Positions 1 to 8,472 of a stretch of 64,000 nucleotides of DNA are shown piece after piece. Where the stretch lies: the NCBI GenBank assembly GCA_028281825.1, contig JANQJC010000087.1:1-64000 (forward strand), given 5' to 3'. The translations under genes were made by a program, and so were the position numbers. Position 1 is the stretch's first letter. Each line of letters begins with the position of its first letter. This DNA comes from Flavobacteriales bacterium. GTDB lineage: Bacteria; Bacteroidota; Bacteroidia; JANQJC01. The notes under the pieces were generated by a model, which did no database searches, was not told the origin of the DNA, and saw nothing but the letters and a program-made list of their open reading frames with translations.

Positions 1-3000
1 GTAATGGAAACCTGGATGTGAGGGGTGGAAAAGGCGGAGATAGTGATGACAAAGAAGGCGGCGGCGGCGGTGCTGGTGGACGAATAAAGATATTTTACGG
101 GGTTAATAATGGCTTTAGTGGAAATACTAACGCCCAGGGAGGCGCCCAAGGCAATGGTGGACAAAGTGGGCAACAGCCTGGCGCGTCAGGTACTTCAACG
201 GTAAATACCTTTGCCACATACTCTGTAGCAGTAGGCCCTGAAGTAGTGATACCATCTGCAGACTTTACAACGGGTAGTGTGTGTGATGGAGCTCCAGTTA
301 GTTTTACTGACCAATCAACTATCTCACAGGGAAACATAACGGCTTGGTTGTGGGATTTTGGTGATAGCAGCACGTCAGACCAGCAGAATCCAACCCATAC
401 TTATGCTAACGCCAATACATATAATGTGACGCTAACTGTAACCACCAACTCTGGTTGTGTTGCTAGTGTTACCAACCCAGTTACTGTCAATCCGAACCCT
501 GTTGCAGACTTTGATTTCAATAACTCTTGTGTGAATGTTGCGGTAAACTTTACAGATGCATCAACCATATCTTCTGGCACCGTACAATCATGGGACTGGG
601 ATTTTGGAAACGGTTCATCATCTGCCCAACAAAACCCTACCCACACTTATTCGGCAGCAAATGACTATACCGTGAGCCTGATAGTAACCAGTGACCAGGG
701 TTGTACTGATAATATTTCTCAAACGCTTACAGTTAGTCCGAACCCTATTGTCGGCTTTACTGCAACCACTGAATGTGAGGGAACAGCCACTGAATTTACG
801 GATAATTCCAGTGTAACACCTGGCACTATAAACGGTTGGACCTGGGACTTTGGGGATAATGGTACCTCTGACCAGCAAAACCCTACCCACACCTACGGTG
901 GTGCAAATACTTATACCGTTTCACTATCTGTTACCTCGAGTGACGGTTGCACGTCTTCTTCTACCCAAGCGGTTTTTGTAGAACCAACACCCGTGGCGGA
1001 CTTTACGGGAACAGATGTTTGTTTAGGCACTCCTACTACATTTAACAATCTTTCCAACGTTTCAACGGGTACTATCACCGATTATTTATGGGATTTTGAT
1101 GATAATGGAGCAACTTCGGATGTACTCAATCCAACGCATACTTTCTCCACCTCGGGTCCTCATAATGTATCACTTACAGTTACTAGCAGCAGCGGTTGCA
1201 CCAATAGTACTACTATAGCCGTAGAGGTGTTTCCAAACCCAATTGCTGATTTTGATGTGCAAGACGTCTGTGAAAATGCAACATCTGTTTTCACTGACCA
1301 ATCTACCGTTAATGGAAGCAACATCAGTAGCTGGGCTTGGGATTTTGGGGATGGCCAATCATCTAATCAGCAAAACCCTTCACACACTTATGCTGCTCCG
1401 AATACGTACGATGTGACACTCGCGGTGATTACGGCAGATAACTGCCAACACGATACTACAATTTCTACTGTTGTTGAACCAAACCCAACCGCAGACTTCA
1501 CCGTAGCAGATGTGTGTGAATCATTACCCAATGCTTTTAATGATGCTTCCAGTGGTGCCATAAGTACCTGGGCCTGGGATTTCGGGGATTCTCAATCATC
1601 TAATCAGCAAAGCCCTACACACACTTATGCGGCACCCAATACCTATACTGTTGAGCTAATAGTAGCAACAGCGGCTGGATGCGAAGATACCACCAGTAAT
1701 ACCGTTACGGTTTTCCCAGGGGCAACGGCAGCTTTTTCTGCATCTATTGAATGTGAGGGTACGCCGACTGAATTTGCAGATTTATCAACAGCATCGTCTG
1801 GAGGCTCCATCACTAATTGGGCTTGGGATTTTGGGGTAAGTGGCGGTACAAGCGCGCAGCAAAATCCCTCATATACCTACAATAGTTATGGTGATTATAC
1901 AGTTACATTGACGGTTACTACAGCCAATAATTGCACCAGTGTATCAACAGCCCAAGTGCAGGTATATGCGGTCCCTCAAGTTAATTTTTCAGGCATTGAC
2001 GTGTGTTTGAATGAGGTCACTAATTTTACGAATAACTCTAGTATTGGCGATGGGCAAATAGATAGTTGGGCGTGGAGCTTTGGGGACTCCCAAACATCAA
2101 CTGACGCAAGCCCAGGTAATACCTATGCCACAGATGGTAATTATACCGTTCAGCTAATTGCTACTTCAGATAATGGTTGTAGAGATACAGCTACTCAAAC
2201 AGTGTTGGTGTACCCATTGCCTCAAGTCAATTTCTCTAATGACCCCGTTGGAGGTTGCGTTCCGATTGATATTAACTTTACCGACGCATCTACCATATCA
2301 TCAGGTAGCATAGTACAATGGAATTGGTCGGCTGCTGGTTCTGGCCAATCGAGTAATCAAAATCCTTCTTTTACCTACACATCAGCGGGTGTTTATGATG
2401 TAACACTCACGGTAATATCAGACCAGGGATGTGTTTCTACACAAACAGCTTCTGATAAGGTGGTTATCTGGCCTTTGCCATCAGCAGGGTTTTTACATGA
2501 GCCTGTCTCACCTGATATTATCTATCCTGAATTTGAGTTTGAAGATATATCTGTAGATGCGGAGGCATGGGAGTGGGATTTTGGTGACTACTCCGATGGC
2601 TCAGCCGAGCAAAACCCAGTTCACCTCTATCCTGATACAGGAACTTATGAAGTGGCATTGGTCGTTTTTAATGAATTTGGTTGCACAGATACCGTGATAG
2701 AAGAAGTAACCGTGAGGCCTGCGTTTTTAATCTATATTCCAACTGCCTTTACACCCGACGGTGATGGGCTGAATGATACTTTTAAGCCCAAGGGCTTTGG
2801 CTTCCGTGAGTATGAAATGCGTATATACAGCCGTTGGGGCCACCAACTATTTGTAACCAACGACCCTGAAGTCGGTTGGGATGGCACCTATCCTCACACA
2901 GGTGAGCCAGTGATGGATGGTGTATACGTCTATCGAATCATTGCACAGGCAGATTTTGATTACCTAAAAACCTACAACGGCAAGGTAGTTCTTATACGTT

Positions 3001-3002
3001 AG
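1..3002 (+). CDS. PKD-repeat surface protein with T9SS type B sorting domain (5' truncated)
   Basis: This is the C-terminal part of a very large secreted or cell-surface protein. The reading frame is open to the first base (codons from base 3), so the GTG at 18 is not a convincing start and the gene begins outside the window. A Gly-rich stretch is followed by ten PKD-type beta-sandwich repeats of about 80 residues, each marked by a WxWDFG-like core, an NPTHTY-like turn and a closing Gly-Cys; the fourth, eighth and ninth have degenerate cores. The last 90 or so residues (IPTAFTPDGDGLNDTF, then RWG, GWDG and a final Lys-Val-Val-Leu-Ile-Arg) match the gliding-motility-associated C-terminal (CHU_C) domain. 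In this family that domain directs export through the type IX secretion system. PKD repeats usually act as spacers or adhesive modules, so a surface adhesin is likely; any catalytic domain would lie in the missing N-terminus. Confidence 0.9.
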   Translation, partial: NGNLDVRGGKGGDSDDKEGGGGGAGGRIKIFYGVNNGFSGNTNAQGGAQGNGGQSGQQPGASGTSTVNTFATYSVAVGPEVVIPSADFTTGSVCDGAPVSFTDQSTISQGNITAWLWDFGDSSTSDQQNPTHTYANANTYNVTLTVTTNSGCVASVTNPVTVNPNPVADFDFNNSCVNVAVNFTDASTISSGTVQSWDWDFGNGSSSAQQNPTHTYSAANDYTVSLIVTSDQGCTDNISQTLTVSPNPIVGFTATTECEGTATEFTDNSSVTPGTINGWTWDFGDNGTSDQQNPTHTYGGANTYTVSLSVTSSDGCTSSSTQAVFVEPTPVADFTGTDVCLGTPTTFNNLSNVSTGTITDYLWDFDDNGATSDVLNPTHTFSTSGPHNVSLTVTSSSGCTNSTTIAVEVFPNPIADFDVQDVCENATSVFTDQSTVNGSNISSWAWDFGDGQSSNQQNPSHTYAAPNTYDVTLAVITADNCQHDTTISTVVEPNPTADFTVADVCESLPNAFNDASSGAISTWAWDFGDSQSSNQQSPTHTYAAPNTYTVELIVATAAGCEDTTSNTVTVFPGATAAFSASIECEGTPTEFADLSTASSGGSITNWAWDFGVSGGTSAQQNPSYTYNSYGDYTVTLTVTTANNCTSVSTAQVQVYAVPQVNFSGIDVCLNEVTNFTNNSSIGDGQIDSWAWSFGDSQTSTDASPGNTYATDGNYTVQLIATSDNGCRDTATQTVLVYPLPQVNFSNDPVGGCVPIDINFTDASTISSGSIVQWNWSAAGSGQSSNQNPSFTYTSAGVYDVTLTVISDQGCVSTQTASDKVVIWPLPSAGFLHEPVSPDIIYPEFEFEDISVDAEAWEWDFGDYSDGSAEQNPVHLYPDTGTYEVALVVFNEFGCTDTVIEEVTVRPAFLIYIPTAFTPDGDGLNDTFKPKGFGFREYEMRIYSRWGHQLFVTNDPEVGWDGTYPHTGEPVMDGVYVYRIIAQADFDYLKTYNGKVVLIR

Positions 3003-3063
3003 GCTTTTAACGCTTCTTAACGGTATTCTTTCCTGTCCCTCGGTTTTTTATCGAGTATTTTTC

Positions 3064-3071
3064 TACATTTG
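3064..3071 (+). promoter_or_regulatory. Bacteroidota -7 promoter box before lemA
   Basis: TACATTTG matches the Bacteroidota -7 consensus TAnnTTTG exactly and ends 22 bases before the lemA ATG. No clear TTTG -33 element is seen about 20 bases upstream, so this is a half-supported promoter. Confidence 0.4.
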
Positions 3072-3093
3072 AATAAACCAAACTAAGAATTAA

Positions 3094-3666
3094 ATGATAG
3101 CTCTGTGGATATTGTTGGGGATACTTGGTATCATCCTGCTTTGGGGTATTGCCACCTATAATGGACTAATAAACAAGAAAAACGGGGTAGAATATGCCTA
3201 TAGCAGCATTGATGTAATGCTTAAGAAAAGAAGGGATTTAATCCCCAACTTGGTTTCTTCTGTTAAAGAATACATGAGCCATGAAAAAGAGCTACTTACC
3301 AAAGTAACTGAACTTCGCAGCCAAATAATCAAGGCTGAAGAAGGTGGCTCAGAAGAGGAACGGTTCAACCTGGAGAATAAGTTGAGTGGAATGCTGGGTC
3401 AAATAAAAGTGGCGGTTGAAGCCTACCCTGATTTAAAAGCCAATCAGAACTTCTTGCAACTGCAGTCTTCTTTAAACGAGGTTGAGGAGCAAATATCAGC
3501 TTCGCGCAGGGCGTTTAATGGCTCGGTATATGAATTCAATAACGCGATTGAAATGTTTCCGTCCAATATCATAGCTGGTATGATGAACCTCACACGCAAG
3601 GCTTCTTTTGAAATACCCCCAGAGGAACGCGAAAATGTGAACGTGGGCGAAATGTTCAAAGCCTGA
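3094..3666 (+). CDS. lemA: LemA family membrane protein
   Basis: LemA-family proteins are small membrane proteins with one N-terminal helix and a long helical bundle; their biochemical role is not established. Here residues 1-20 form the membrane segment. They are followed by the family signature around NGLINKKNGVEYAYSSIDV and a block of KKRRDLIPNLV, then a charged helical region. The length (190 residues) is normal for the family. The ATG at 3094 places the membrane helix at the very N-terminus as expected. The next gene starts 9 bases after the stop, and LemA plus a DUF3137 protein is a recurrent pair in Bacteroidota, so the two probably act together. Confidence 0.9.
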   Translation: MIALWILLGILGIILLWGIATYNGLINKKNGVEYAYSSIDVMLKKRRDLIPNLVSSVKEYMSHEKELLTKVTELRSQIIKAEEGGSEEERFNLENKLSGMLGQIKVAVEAYPDLKANQNFLQLQSSLNEVEEQISASRRAFNGSVYEFNNAIEMFPSNIIAGMMNLTRKASFEIPPEERENVNVGEMFKA

Positions 3667-3675
3667 TAACCCAAA

Positions 3676-4635
3676 TTGGAGGCACTATCGGAGATTAAGG
3701 CCAGCTTATCAACTGAGCTTGAGGCACTGGAGCAAAATCGCCTCAAGGCCCAAGGTAACATCAGGGTAGCCTTATTTATAGCCATAGGGATATTGGGTAT
3801 TGCAGTGGCTGTGGGTCTTTTTGTCCAATCAATAGAACTTCCTGGAATAGCTTTTATCATTGCTGCTCTTATTTACGGTAGCGTATATTATCTCAAATTC
3901 CAAAAATACAAAGGTGAGTTCAAGCAAAAGGTGTTGCCTGTCATCATCAAATCTATTAATCCTGGGTTGAAATATAACCCTCACGATTGTATCTCCAAGA
4001 GTGCATTCAAAGCCAGTAAAATCTTTCAGAGAAGGGTGGATAGGTACAAAGGGGAAGACTACTTCATTGGCATGGTGGATAAAACCCATGTGGAATTTTC
4101 AGAATTGCATGCGGAGGAAAGACATAAATCCACCGACAGCAAAGGGAGAACGAAGACTACCTATGTCACTATTTTCAAGGGGCTTTTCATGATTGCAGAT
4201 TTCCATAAACACTTTCATGGCCACACTATTGTTTTGCCTGATACAGCAGAAAAAGCATTTGGAGGTTGGTTAGGTAAAAAGTTGCAATCATGGAATGTGA
4301 GCCGCGATGATTTAGTGAATATGGAAGACCCTGAATTTGAAAAGGAGTTTGTGGTTTACAGCGATGACCAAGTAGAGGCACGGTACATTCTCAGTACCAG
4401 CATGATGCGCCGTATTTTAGAATTGAAACACAAGTTCAAATGTGGGATTTACTTATCCTTTCTTGATTCTAAAGTATATATCGCTATCTACTCCAATAAG
4501 AATATGCTAGAACCCAAATTGTCTCAAAGCCTCCTCAATCAGGGCGCCCTTAAACGCTTTTATGATGAGATAAATATTTGTTTGGATATCGTAGAACAAT
4601 TGAACCTGAATACTCGCATCTGGAGCAAGCAGTAG
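3676..4635 (+). CDS. DUF3137 domain membrane protein
   Basis: A 319-residue protein of unknown function. An N-terminal charged helix precedes two adjacent membrane segments (about residues 31-50 and 53-72). A soluble domain follows, with the pattern typical of DUF3137: a GEDYFIGMVDKTHVEFSE-like strand region and a later FKGLFMIADFHKHF block. The reading frame has no ATG near its beginning; an in-frame stop lies just upstream (3667-3669), so the TTG at 3676 is the likely start. It follows lemA after 9 bases, which supports a two-gene operon. The stop lies 3 bases from the end of the convergent TetR gene. Family membership is inferred from motifs and from the lemA neighbour. Confidence 0.8.
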   Translation: MEALSEIKASLSTELEALEQNRLKAQGNIRVALFIAIGILGIAVAVGLFVQSIELPGIAFIIAALIYGSVYYLKFQKYKGEFKQKVLPVIIKSINPGLKYNPHDCISKSAFKASKIFQRRVDRYKGEDYFIGMVDKTHVEFSELHAEERHKSTDSKGRTKTTYVTIFKGLFMIADFHKHFHGHTIVLPDTAEKAFGGWLGKKLQSWNVSRDDLVNMEDPEFEKEFVVYSDDQVEARYILSTSMMRRILELKHKFKCGIYLSFLDSKVYIAIYSNKNMLEPKLSQSLLNQGALKRFYDEINICLDIVEQLNLNTRIWSKQ

Positions 4636-4638
4636 AAT

Positions 4639-5250
4639 TTATTCCTCAAAAAAATCCCTCACAGCCGCTTTCCCCTTTACAGTGGAGTAAGGCTGTAATG
4701 TATGAGCAACTAATCTAAGGTAGTGTTGTATCTGTTTTGGTGCCGTGGTCTCTTTGAAAGAGATAACACACTCAGAAATCCAGAAACGGGAGATAATCCC
4801 AATATGTGAGCCTAGCATGAGCATATCTTCATCACTCAGATTATTCAAGTGCCCATTTTTCGATAGGTTTTTCAGATTGAGTTCAATGGTTGAGAAACGT
4901 TTTTTAGCTGTGGACTTGTAGCGCTCAGCTACCATTGGATTCTGTGTAATAAGATGTACAAAACTTAAACCCAGGCACCTGTATTTCAACTGATTGTAGA
5001 AAGTGGCTTTTAGCATTTCCAAGAAGCTATAAAGCGTTGGATTCGGTAGTTCAAAAAACGTATTTGAATTCAAATCCCTTAGATCCTTGGATAGTTCATT
5101 TACCAAGTGGTCTTTAGTTGGGAAATAATAGGTTACATTACTTACCCTCATGCCCATATCAGCTGCCAGCTCCCTTACACCTACATACTCAATTCCATTT
5201 TCATTGAATAACTCCAGTGCTCTAATCTTGATTTTTTCTTTCGTTTTCAT
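4639..5250 (-). CDS. TetR/AcrR family transcriptional regulator
   Basis: A 203-residue DNA-binding repressor-type protein. The N-terminal TetR helix-turn-helix is clear: residues 6-54 include FNENGIEYVGVRELAADMG and the hallmark TYYFPTKDHL of recognition helix and following turn. The remaining roughly 145 helical residues form a ligand-binding/dimerisation domain that I cannot assign to a ligand. The gene is divergent from the cupin gene at 5307, and a perfect inverted repeat lies between them, 4 bases from this start codon. Autorepression and control of the cupin gene are therefore likely (inference). It is convergent with the DUF3137 gene. Confidence 0.88.
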   Translation of the reverse strand: MKTKEKIKIRALELFNENGIEYVGVRELAADMGMRVSNVTYYFPTKDHLVNELSKDLRDLNSNTFFELPNPTLYSFLEMLKATFYNQLKYRCLGLSFVHLITQNPMVAERYKSTAKKRFSTIELNLKNLSKNGHLNNLSDEDMLMLGSHIGIISRFWISECVISFKETTAPKQIQHYLRLVAHTLQPYSTVKGKAAVRDFFEE

Positions 5251-5254
5251 TTAG

Positions 5255-5275
5255 AATTTGGACAATGTCCAAATT
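5255..5275. promoter_or_regulatory. Inverted-repeat operator, probable TetR site
   Basis: AATTTGGAC-AAT-GTCCAAATT is a perfect 9-base inverted repeat with a 3-base spacer. It lies between the divergent TetR and cupin genes, 4 bases upstream of the TetR ATG. Size and position are those of a TetR-family operator. The right arm overlaps the spacer of the cupin promoter, which would let bound repressor block it. Confidence 0.7.
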
Positions 5276-5288
5276 TATCATAATTTCG
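5257..5288 (+). promoter_or_regulatory. Cupin gene promoter (-33/-7) overlapped by the operator
   Basis: TTTG at 5257-5260 and TAATTTCG at 5281-5288 are separated by 20 bases, which fits the Bacteroidota -33/-7 arrangement (one mismatch to TAnnTTTG). Transcription would start near 5293, just upstream of the ATG at 5307. The -33 element lies inside the inverted repeat. Confidence 0.55.
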
Positions 5289-5306
5289 CTTAAAGCCAAT
5301 TACAAA

Positions 5307-5858
5307 ATGCAAATAAAACTTCCACATACCATTACAAACCCACAGGGTGAGAGGATAACCTTTAAAGAAATAATAAAGGACGATAAAGGCGACAAAGTAT
5401 TGCTATCGGCCAGCTGCGCTCCTGGTGCAGGTCCCGAAATGCACGTACATTTTAAACAAGCCGAGTCCTTAACAGTTGAAAAAGGCAAGCTAACTTATCA
5501 GATTATGGGGCAAGAGCCAGTTGAGATTGGCGCAGGGCAAACCATTTTTTTTGATAAAAAAGTTCCTCATAAGTTTTGGAACGCTAGTAATCAAGAGGTG
5601 GTTTGCAGTGGCTGGGTGCAGCCCGTAAATAGTATAGTATTCTTTCTATCTACATTGTATAATGCGCAAAAAGTATCTGGGAGTGAGCGGCCTGAAGCTT
5701 TTGACGCAGCATATCTTTTGGTGAGGTATAAAAACGAATATGATATGCCCCAAATGCCTGGTTTTGTAAAAAAAGTGATTATGCCCATTACCTATACTAT
5801 CGGTAAGCTAACTGGCAAGTACAAAAAGTTCGCTAATGCTCCTACCCCTCTTGACTAG
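5307..5858 (+). CDS. Cupin domain protein
   Basis: A single-domain cupin of 183 residues. The metal-site motifs are visible: EMHVHFKQAESLTVEKG (His, His and Glu ligands) and later a PHKFWN strand (fourth-type His). The substrate is not evident; related proteins include small-molecule binders and dioxygenases. A longer frame opens at 5265, but that ATG lies inside the inverted repeat and upstream of the predicted transcription start. The ATG at 5307 (MQIKLPHTI) is therefore chosen. The C-terminal 60 residues are helical and basic and extend past the cupin barrel. Control by the divergent TetR regulator is inferred from the shared operator. Confidence 0.8.
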   Translation: MQIKLPHTITNPQGERITFKEIIKDDKGDKVLLSASCAPGAGPEMHVHFKQAESLTVEKGKLTYQIMGQEPVEIGAGQTIFFDKKVPHKFWNASNQEVVCSGWVQPVNSIVFFLSTLYNAQKVSGSERPEAFDAAYLLVRYKNEYDMPQMPGFVKKVIMPITYTIGKLTGKYKKFANAPTPLD

Positions 5859-5864
5859 GGTTTA

Positions 5865-5908
5865 TAAAAACAAAAACCGCGGGAGGTCTTGGGATACCTG
5901 CCCGCGGT
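5865..5908 (-). terminator. Rho-independent terminator of the LytTR gene
   Basis: ACCGCGGG-AGGT (5876-5887) pairs with ACCT-G-CCCGCGGT (5896-5908), a 12-pair stem with a single-base bulge and an 8-base loop. Read on the minus strand the stem is followed by TTTTTGTTTTTAT, so it terminates the LytTR gene and not the cupin gene. Confidence 0.75.
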
Positions 5909-5933
5909 AAAAAACACCTCGACTATTTAACCA

Positions 5934-6359
5934 CTATGAACCCAAGTTTGCCTTAAATTCTTTTTTATAAGCCCTGCCGATTGGCACGGTATATTGAGTT
6001 TTCTCATCACCTACTATAATGCTTGAGCCTCTCACAAAATTGATTTTGTCCATGTTCACGATGTATGACCTGTGAGACCTTACGAAGCTTTCTGGTAGTG
6101 TTTCCACCATGCTTTTCATGGTTGAAAGAGTGATAAACTTGCCAGTAACGGTTTTGATGATAACATAATCACTCAATGCTTTTACAAAAAGGATATCATC
6201 AGTTTTTACCTGAATTAGCTGGTAGTTTGACTTTATAAGTATTGAATTCTTACGACTGGCAGATTCAACGTTTTCAGTCCTTCTATAATTAGCAGATGTA
6301 ATACTGTGTCGCATAATCTTATTTTTTAATCTTGTTTCTTTTTCGTTTTTCATTCTCAC
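5934..6359 (-). CDS. Stand-alone LytTR DNA-binding regulator
   Basis: A 141-residue protein made almost only of a LytTR DNA-binding domain (about residues 42-138). The motif series VKTDDILFVKALSDYVII, FVRSHRSYIVN and VPIGRAYKKEF is the family signature. The usual N-terminal receiver domain of LytTR response regulators is absent; only a basic, low-complexity leader of about 40 residues precedes it. The start is uncertain: the ATG at 6359 is used, but an in-frame ATG 15 codons later is equally possible. No partner kinase is nearby. A strong terminator follows the gene. It probably regulates transcription without direct phosphorylation (inference). Confidence 0.85.
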   Translation of the reverse strand: MRMKNEKETRLKNKIMRHSITSANYRRTENVESASRKNSILIKSNYQLIQVKTDDILFVKALSDYVIIKTVTGKFITLSTMKSMVETLPESFVRSHRSYIVNMDKINFVRGSSIIVGDEKTQYTVPIGRAYKKEFKANLGS

Positions 6360-6539
6360 GGTTTTTGCACCGTTTCTGTGGAATAGTACACGTGGGGTTA
6401 CACCTTAGTTGCTGGTTTTAGACGAATAAGGTCAATTTGTAGACGATTAGACGTATGCCTCATACAGAAAAAGTGATGCGCCCGTCGAAAAAAATGGGGT
6501 ATCCTGTATATAATTTTATACCGTTTGTTAGCGTTTATG

Positions 6540-6547
6540 TAACTTTG
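6540..6547 (+). promoter_or_regulatory. -7 promoter box before the coiled-coil repeat gene
   Basis: TAACTTTG is an exact match to TAnnTTTG, 36 bases before the ATG at 6583. No well-spaced TTTG is present upstream. The 223-base gap before the gene shows nothing else recognisable. Confidence 0.4.
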
Positions 6548-6582
6548 CATCCCCTAAAAACAATAGGTGTCGCCAAGAGAAT

Positions 6583-8406
6583 ATGGTAATTGCCAGCCTT
6601 AGAAATACAGTATTATTGGTTTTAGTAGCCTTGCTGTTGCCAACGCCTATGATGGCGCAGGATGGTGGAAGCCTCTCTTTAATAGGTCATGTGAAGCAGG
6701 ATGGCAAGCCTGTTGAAGGTGCCGAAGTAAAAATTTTCCAGGAAACAGAAAGGCTTAAATACCGCACCACAAATACCTCAGGTGACTTCAAGGCCACACT
6801 CGACTTGGATAAAGAGTATATCTTAAGTGTATCCCGTCCAGGTTCAACTACTAAAACTTTGGCAGTATTGACTGAAGTTCCCGAAAGTCAAAAAGGCAAA
6901 CCCTATGAACAACATGTGGATATTGACCTGACAGTATTAAGGGACAACCCCAAGGGCAAAAAAGTTTGGGAAGAATCAACAGGTAGCGTGCTTTATAAAG
7001 AGAACTTCGGTTTCATGCTGGTAGATCAGGATATAGCAGCTATCAAGCGCGCTAAGGAGTTGGAAAGAAAAAGGCTGGAAGCTTTGGCCAAGGCGCAAGA
7101 AGAAGCTGAAAGAAGAAGATTGGAAGCGGAGAGGCTGGCAAAGGAAAAGCAAGAGCAAGAGCGTTTGAGGCTGCTTGAACTTGGTAAAGAACAGGCCCGA
7201 TTGGATTCCATTGCACAAGCCAAAGAAGATTCATTAGCCGCGGTTCAACTGGCGATTCAAAAAGAAATGGAGCGTAGGGAAAAAGAACGCTTGAGACAAC
7301 AAGAAGATGCTGCATTTCAGGCTAAGTTAGATTCTATTGCCCTTGCAGATTCATTAGCTGCAGATAAACAAAGGAAGGAGCTTGAGAGGCAAGAAGCACT
7401 TAAAAAAGCTGAATTGGAGGCTGCCAAGAGACAACAGTATATAAAAGATTCAATAGCTTCTGCCGAAGCGGCAGAAAGAGAGGCCGAAAGGCTGGCTGCA
7501 CTAAAAGCTAAGGAGCGGGAGAAGTTTCTCGAAGATTCAATAGCTTCTGCTGAGGCGGCAGAAAGAGAGGCTGAAAGATTGGCCGCACTAAAAGCTAAGG
7601 AGCGGGAAAAGTTTCTCGAAGATTCCATAGCTTCTGCTGAAAGAGCGCAAAAGGAAGCAGAGAAACAGGCCCTTGCAGATGCTAAAGCCAGGGAGAAAGC
7701 ACTAAAGGATTCTCTAGATGCTGTTGAGAAAGCTAAACGTGAAGCAGAAAAGCTAGCCATACAACAAGCCAAAGAACGGGAAAAAGCCATTCAGGATTCC
7801 CTGGCTGCTGAAGCTGCCGCCAAAAAAGAGGCCCAACGATTAGCTGCCCAAAAAGCCAAAGAGCGAGAAAAGTTTGTGCAAGACTCTATCGCCGCAGCTA
7901 TAAAGGAACAGAAGCGCCTAGAAGAAGAAGCCCGGATAAAAGCCGCCGAGGAGGCGCGAATAAAAGCTGAAGAAGAGAAACGCGCCCGCGCAGAGGAAGA
8001 ACGCAAGCAACAAGAAGAAGCTGCCCGCAAGGCAAAAGAAGAACAAGAACGTATACTGGCTGAAAAAGCAGAACGTGAGCGCTTAGAGGCGGAGCGTATA
8101 GCTGCCGAAGAAAAAGCCAAAAAGGAGGAAGCTGAGCGTAAGAAAAAAGAAGAAGAAGCCCGTATAGAAGCCTTACGTGCCAGTAATACTTTCATTGAGG
8201 AAGTAAACGAGGAACAAACTAAAACCGTTACCAAGACTATTACAGTGGTAAACGGCGTTAAAAACACCTACATGAAAACAGTGCACAACTGGGGTGGCAT
8301 ATACTGCACCATGAACGGTACTGATATTACCGAAGAGCTATACAACCAACAGCTTAAAGCCGCCCGTGAAGAAATGCCTAAGGGCTACTTTGATAAGAAG
8401 AACTAG
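6583..8406 (+). CDS. Exported coiled-coil repeat protein
   Basis: A 607-residue protein of unknown function. Residues 1-25 are a signal peptide ending ...PMMAQ. Residues 30-120 look like a small Ig/carboxypeptidase-regulatory-like fold (GHVKQDGKPVEGAEVKIF then a TSGDFKATLDL strand), a common N-terminal module in Bacteroidota envelope proteins. Residues 150-530 are an extreme Ala/Glu/Lys/Arg-rich helix, TolA-like in composition, containing at least five tandem 29-residue units that begin with Asp-Ser. A distinct C-terminal segment of about 75 residues (VTKTITVVNGVKNTYMKTVH) ends the protein. A periplasmic rod-like or scaffolding role is plausible but inferred only from composition. The antisense strand also has long open frames, an artefact of the repeats. 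Confidence 0.8.
   Translation: MVIASLRNTVLLVLVALLLPTPMMAQDGGSLSLIGHVKQDGKPVEGAEVKIFQETERLKYRTTNTSGDFKATLDLDKEYILSVSRPGSTTKTLAVLTEVPESQKGKPYEQHVDIDLTVLRDNPKGKKVWEESTGSVLYKENFGFMLVDQDIAAIKRAKELERKRLEALAKAQEEAERRRLEAERLAKEKQEQERLRLLELGKEQARLDSIAQAKEDSLAAVQLAIQKEMERREKERLRQQEDAAFQAKLDSIALADSLAADKQRKELERQEALKKAELEAAKRQQYIKDSIASAEAAEREAERLAALKAKEREKFLEDSIASAEAAEREAERLAALKAKEREKFLEDSIASAERAQKEAEKQALADAKAREKALKDSLDAVEKAKREAEKLAIQQAKEREKAIQDSLAAEAAAKKEAQRLAAQKAKEREKFVQDSIAAAIKEQKRLEEEARIKAAEEARIKAEEEKRARAEEERKQQEEAARKAKEEQERILAEKAERERLEAERIAAEEKAKKEEAERKKKEEEARIEALRASNTFIEEVNEEQTKTVTKTITVVNGVKNTYMKTVHNWGGIYCTMNGTDITEELYNQQLKAAREEMPKGYFDKKN
7447..7881 (+). repeat. Five tandem 87-bp units encoding 29-residue coiled-coil repeats
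   Basis: Units start at 7447, 7534, 7621, 7708 and 7795, each beginning with codons for Asp-Ser and ending in a KEREK/KAREK block. The first two (7447-7620) are almost identical in DNA, which points to recent duplication; the others have diverged. A sixth start (DSIAAA) at 7882 breaks into a shorter pattern. Confidence 0.85.
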
Positions 8407-8472
8407 GCTTTAGAACAAGCCAATTGCTGAAACGCTGCAATTCTAAGTATCATTGTGGCTCATTCCTAACTC

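Noticed and set aside
3030-3062. On the minus strand CGATAAAAAACCGAGGGACAGG looks like the 5' core of the SAM-I riboswitch seen at 14580 (partial match).
   Set aside because: The further core blocks GGCAACC and GGTGCCAATTCC are missing and the strand reads into the antisense of the PKD gene; likely chance.
7317-8267. Two long open frames (about 157 and 158 codons) on the minus strand.
   Set aside because: They are antisense to the coiled-coil repeat gene and arise from its repeated Ala/Glu/Lys codons; composition is Ser/Ala/Leu-rich and unlike a real protein.
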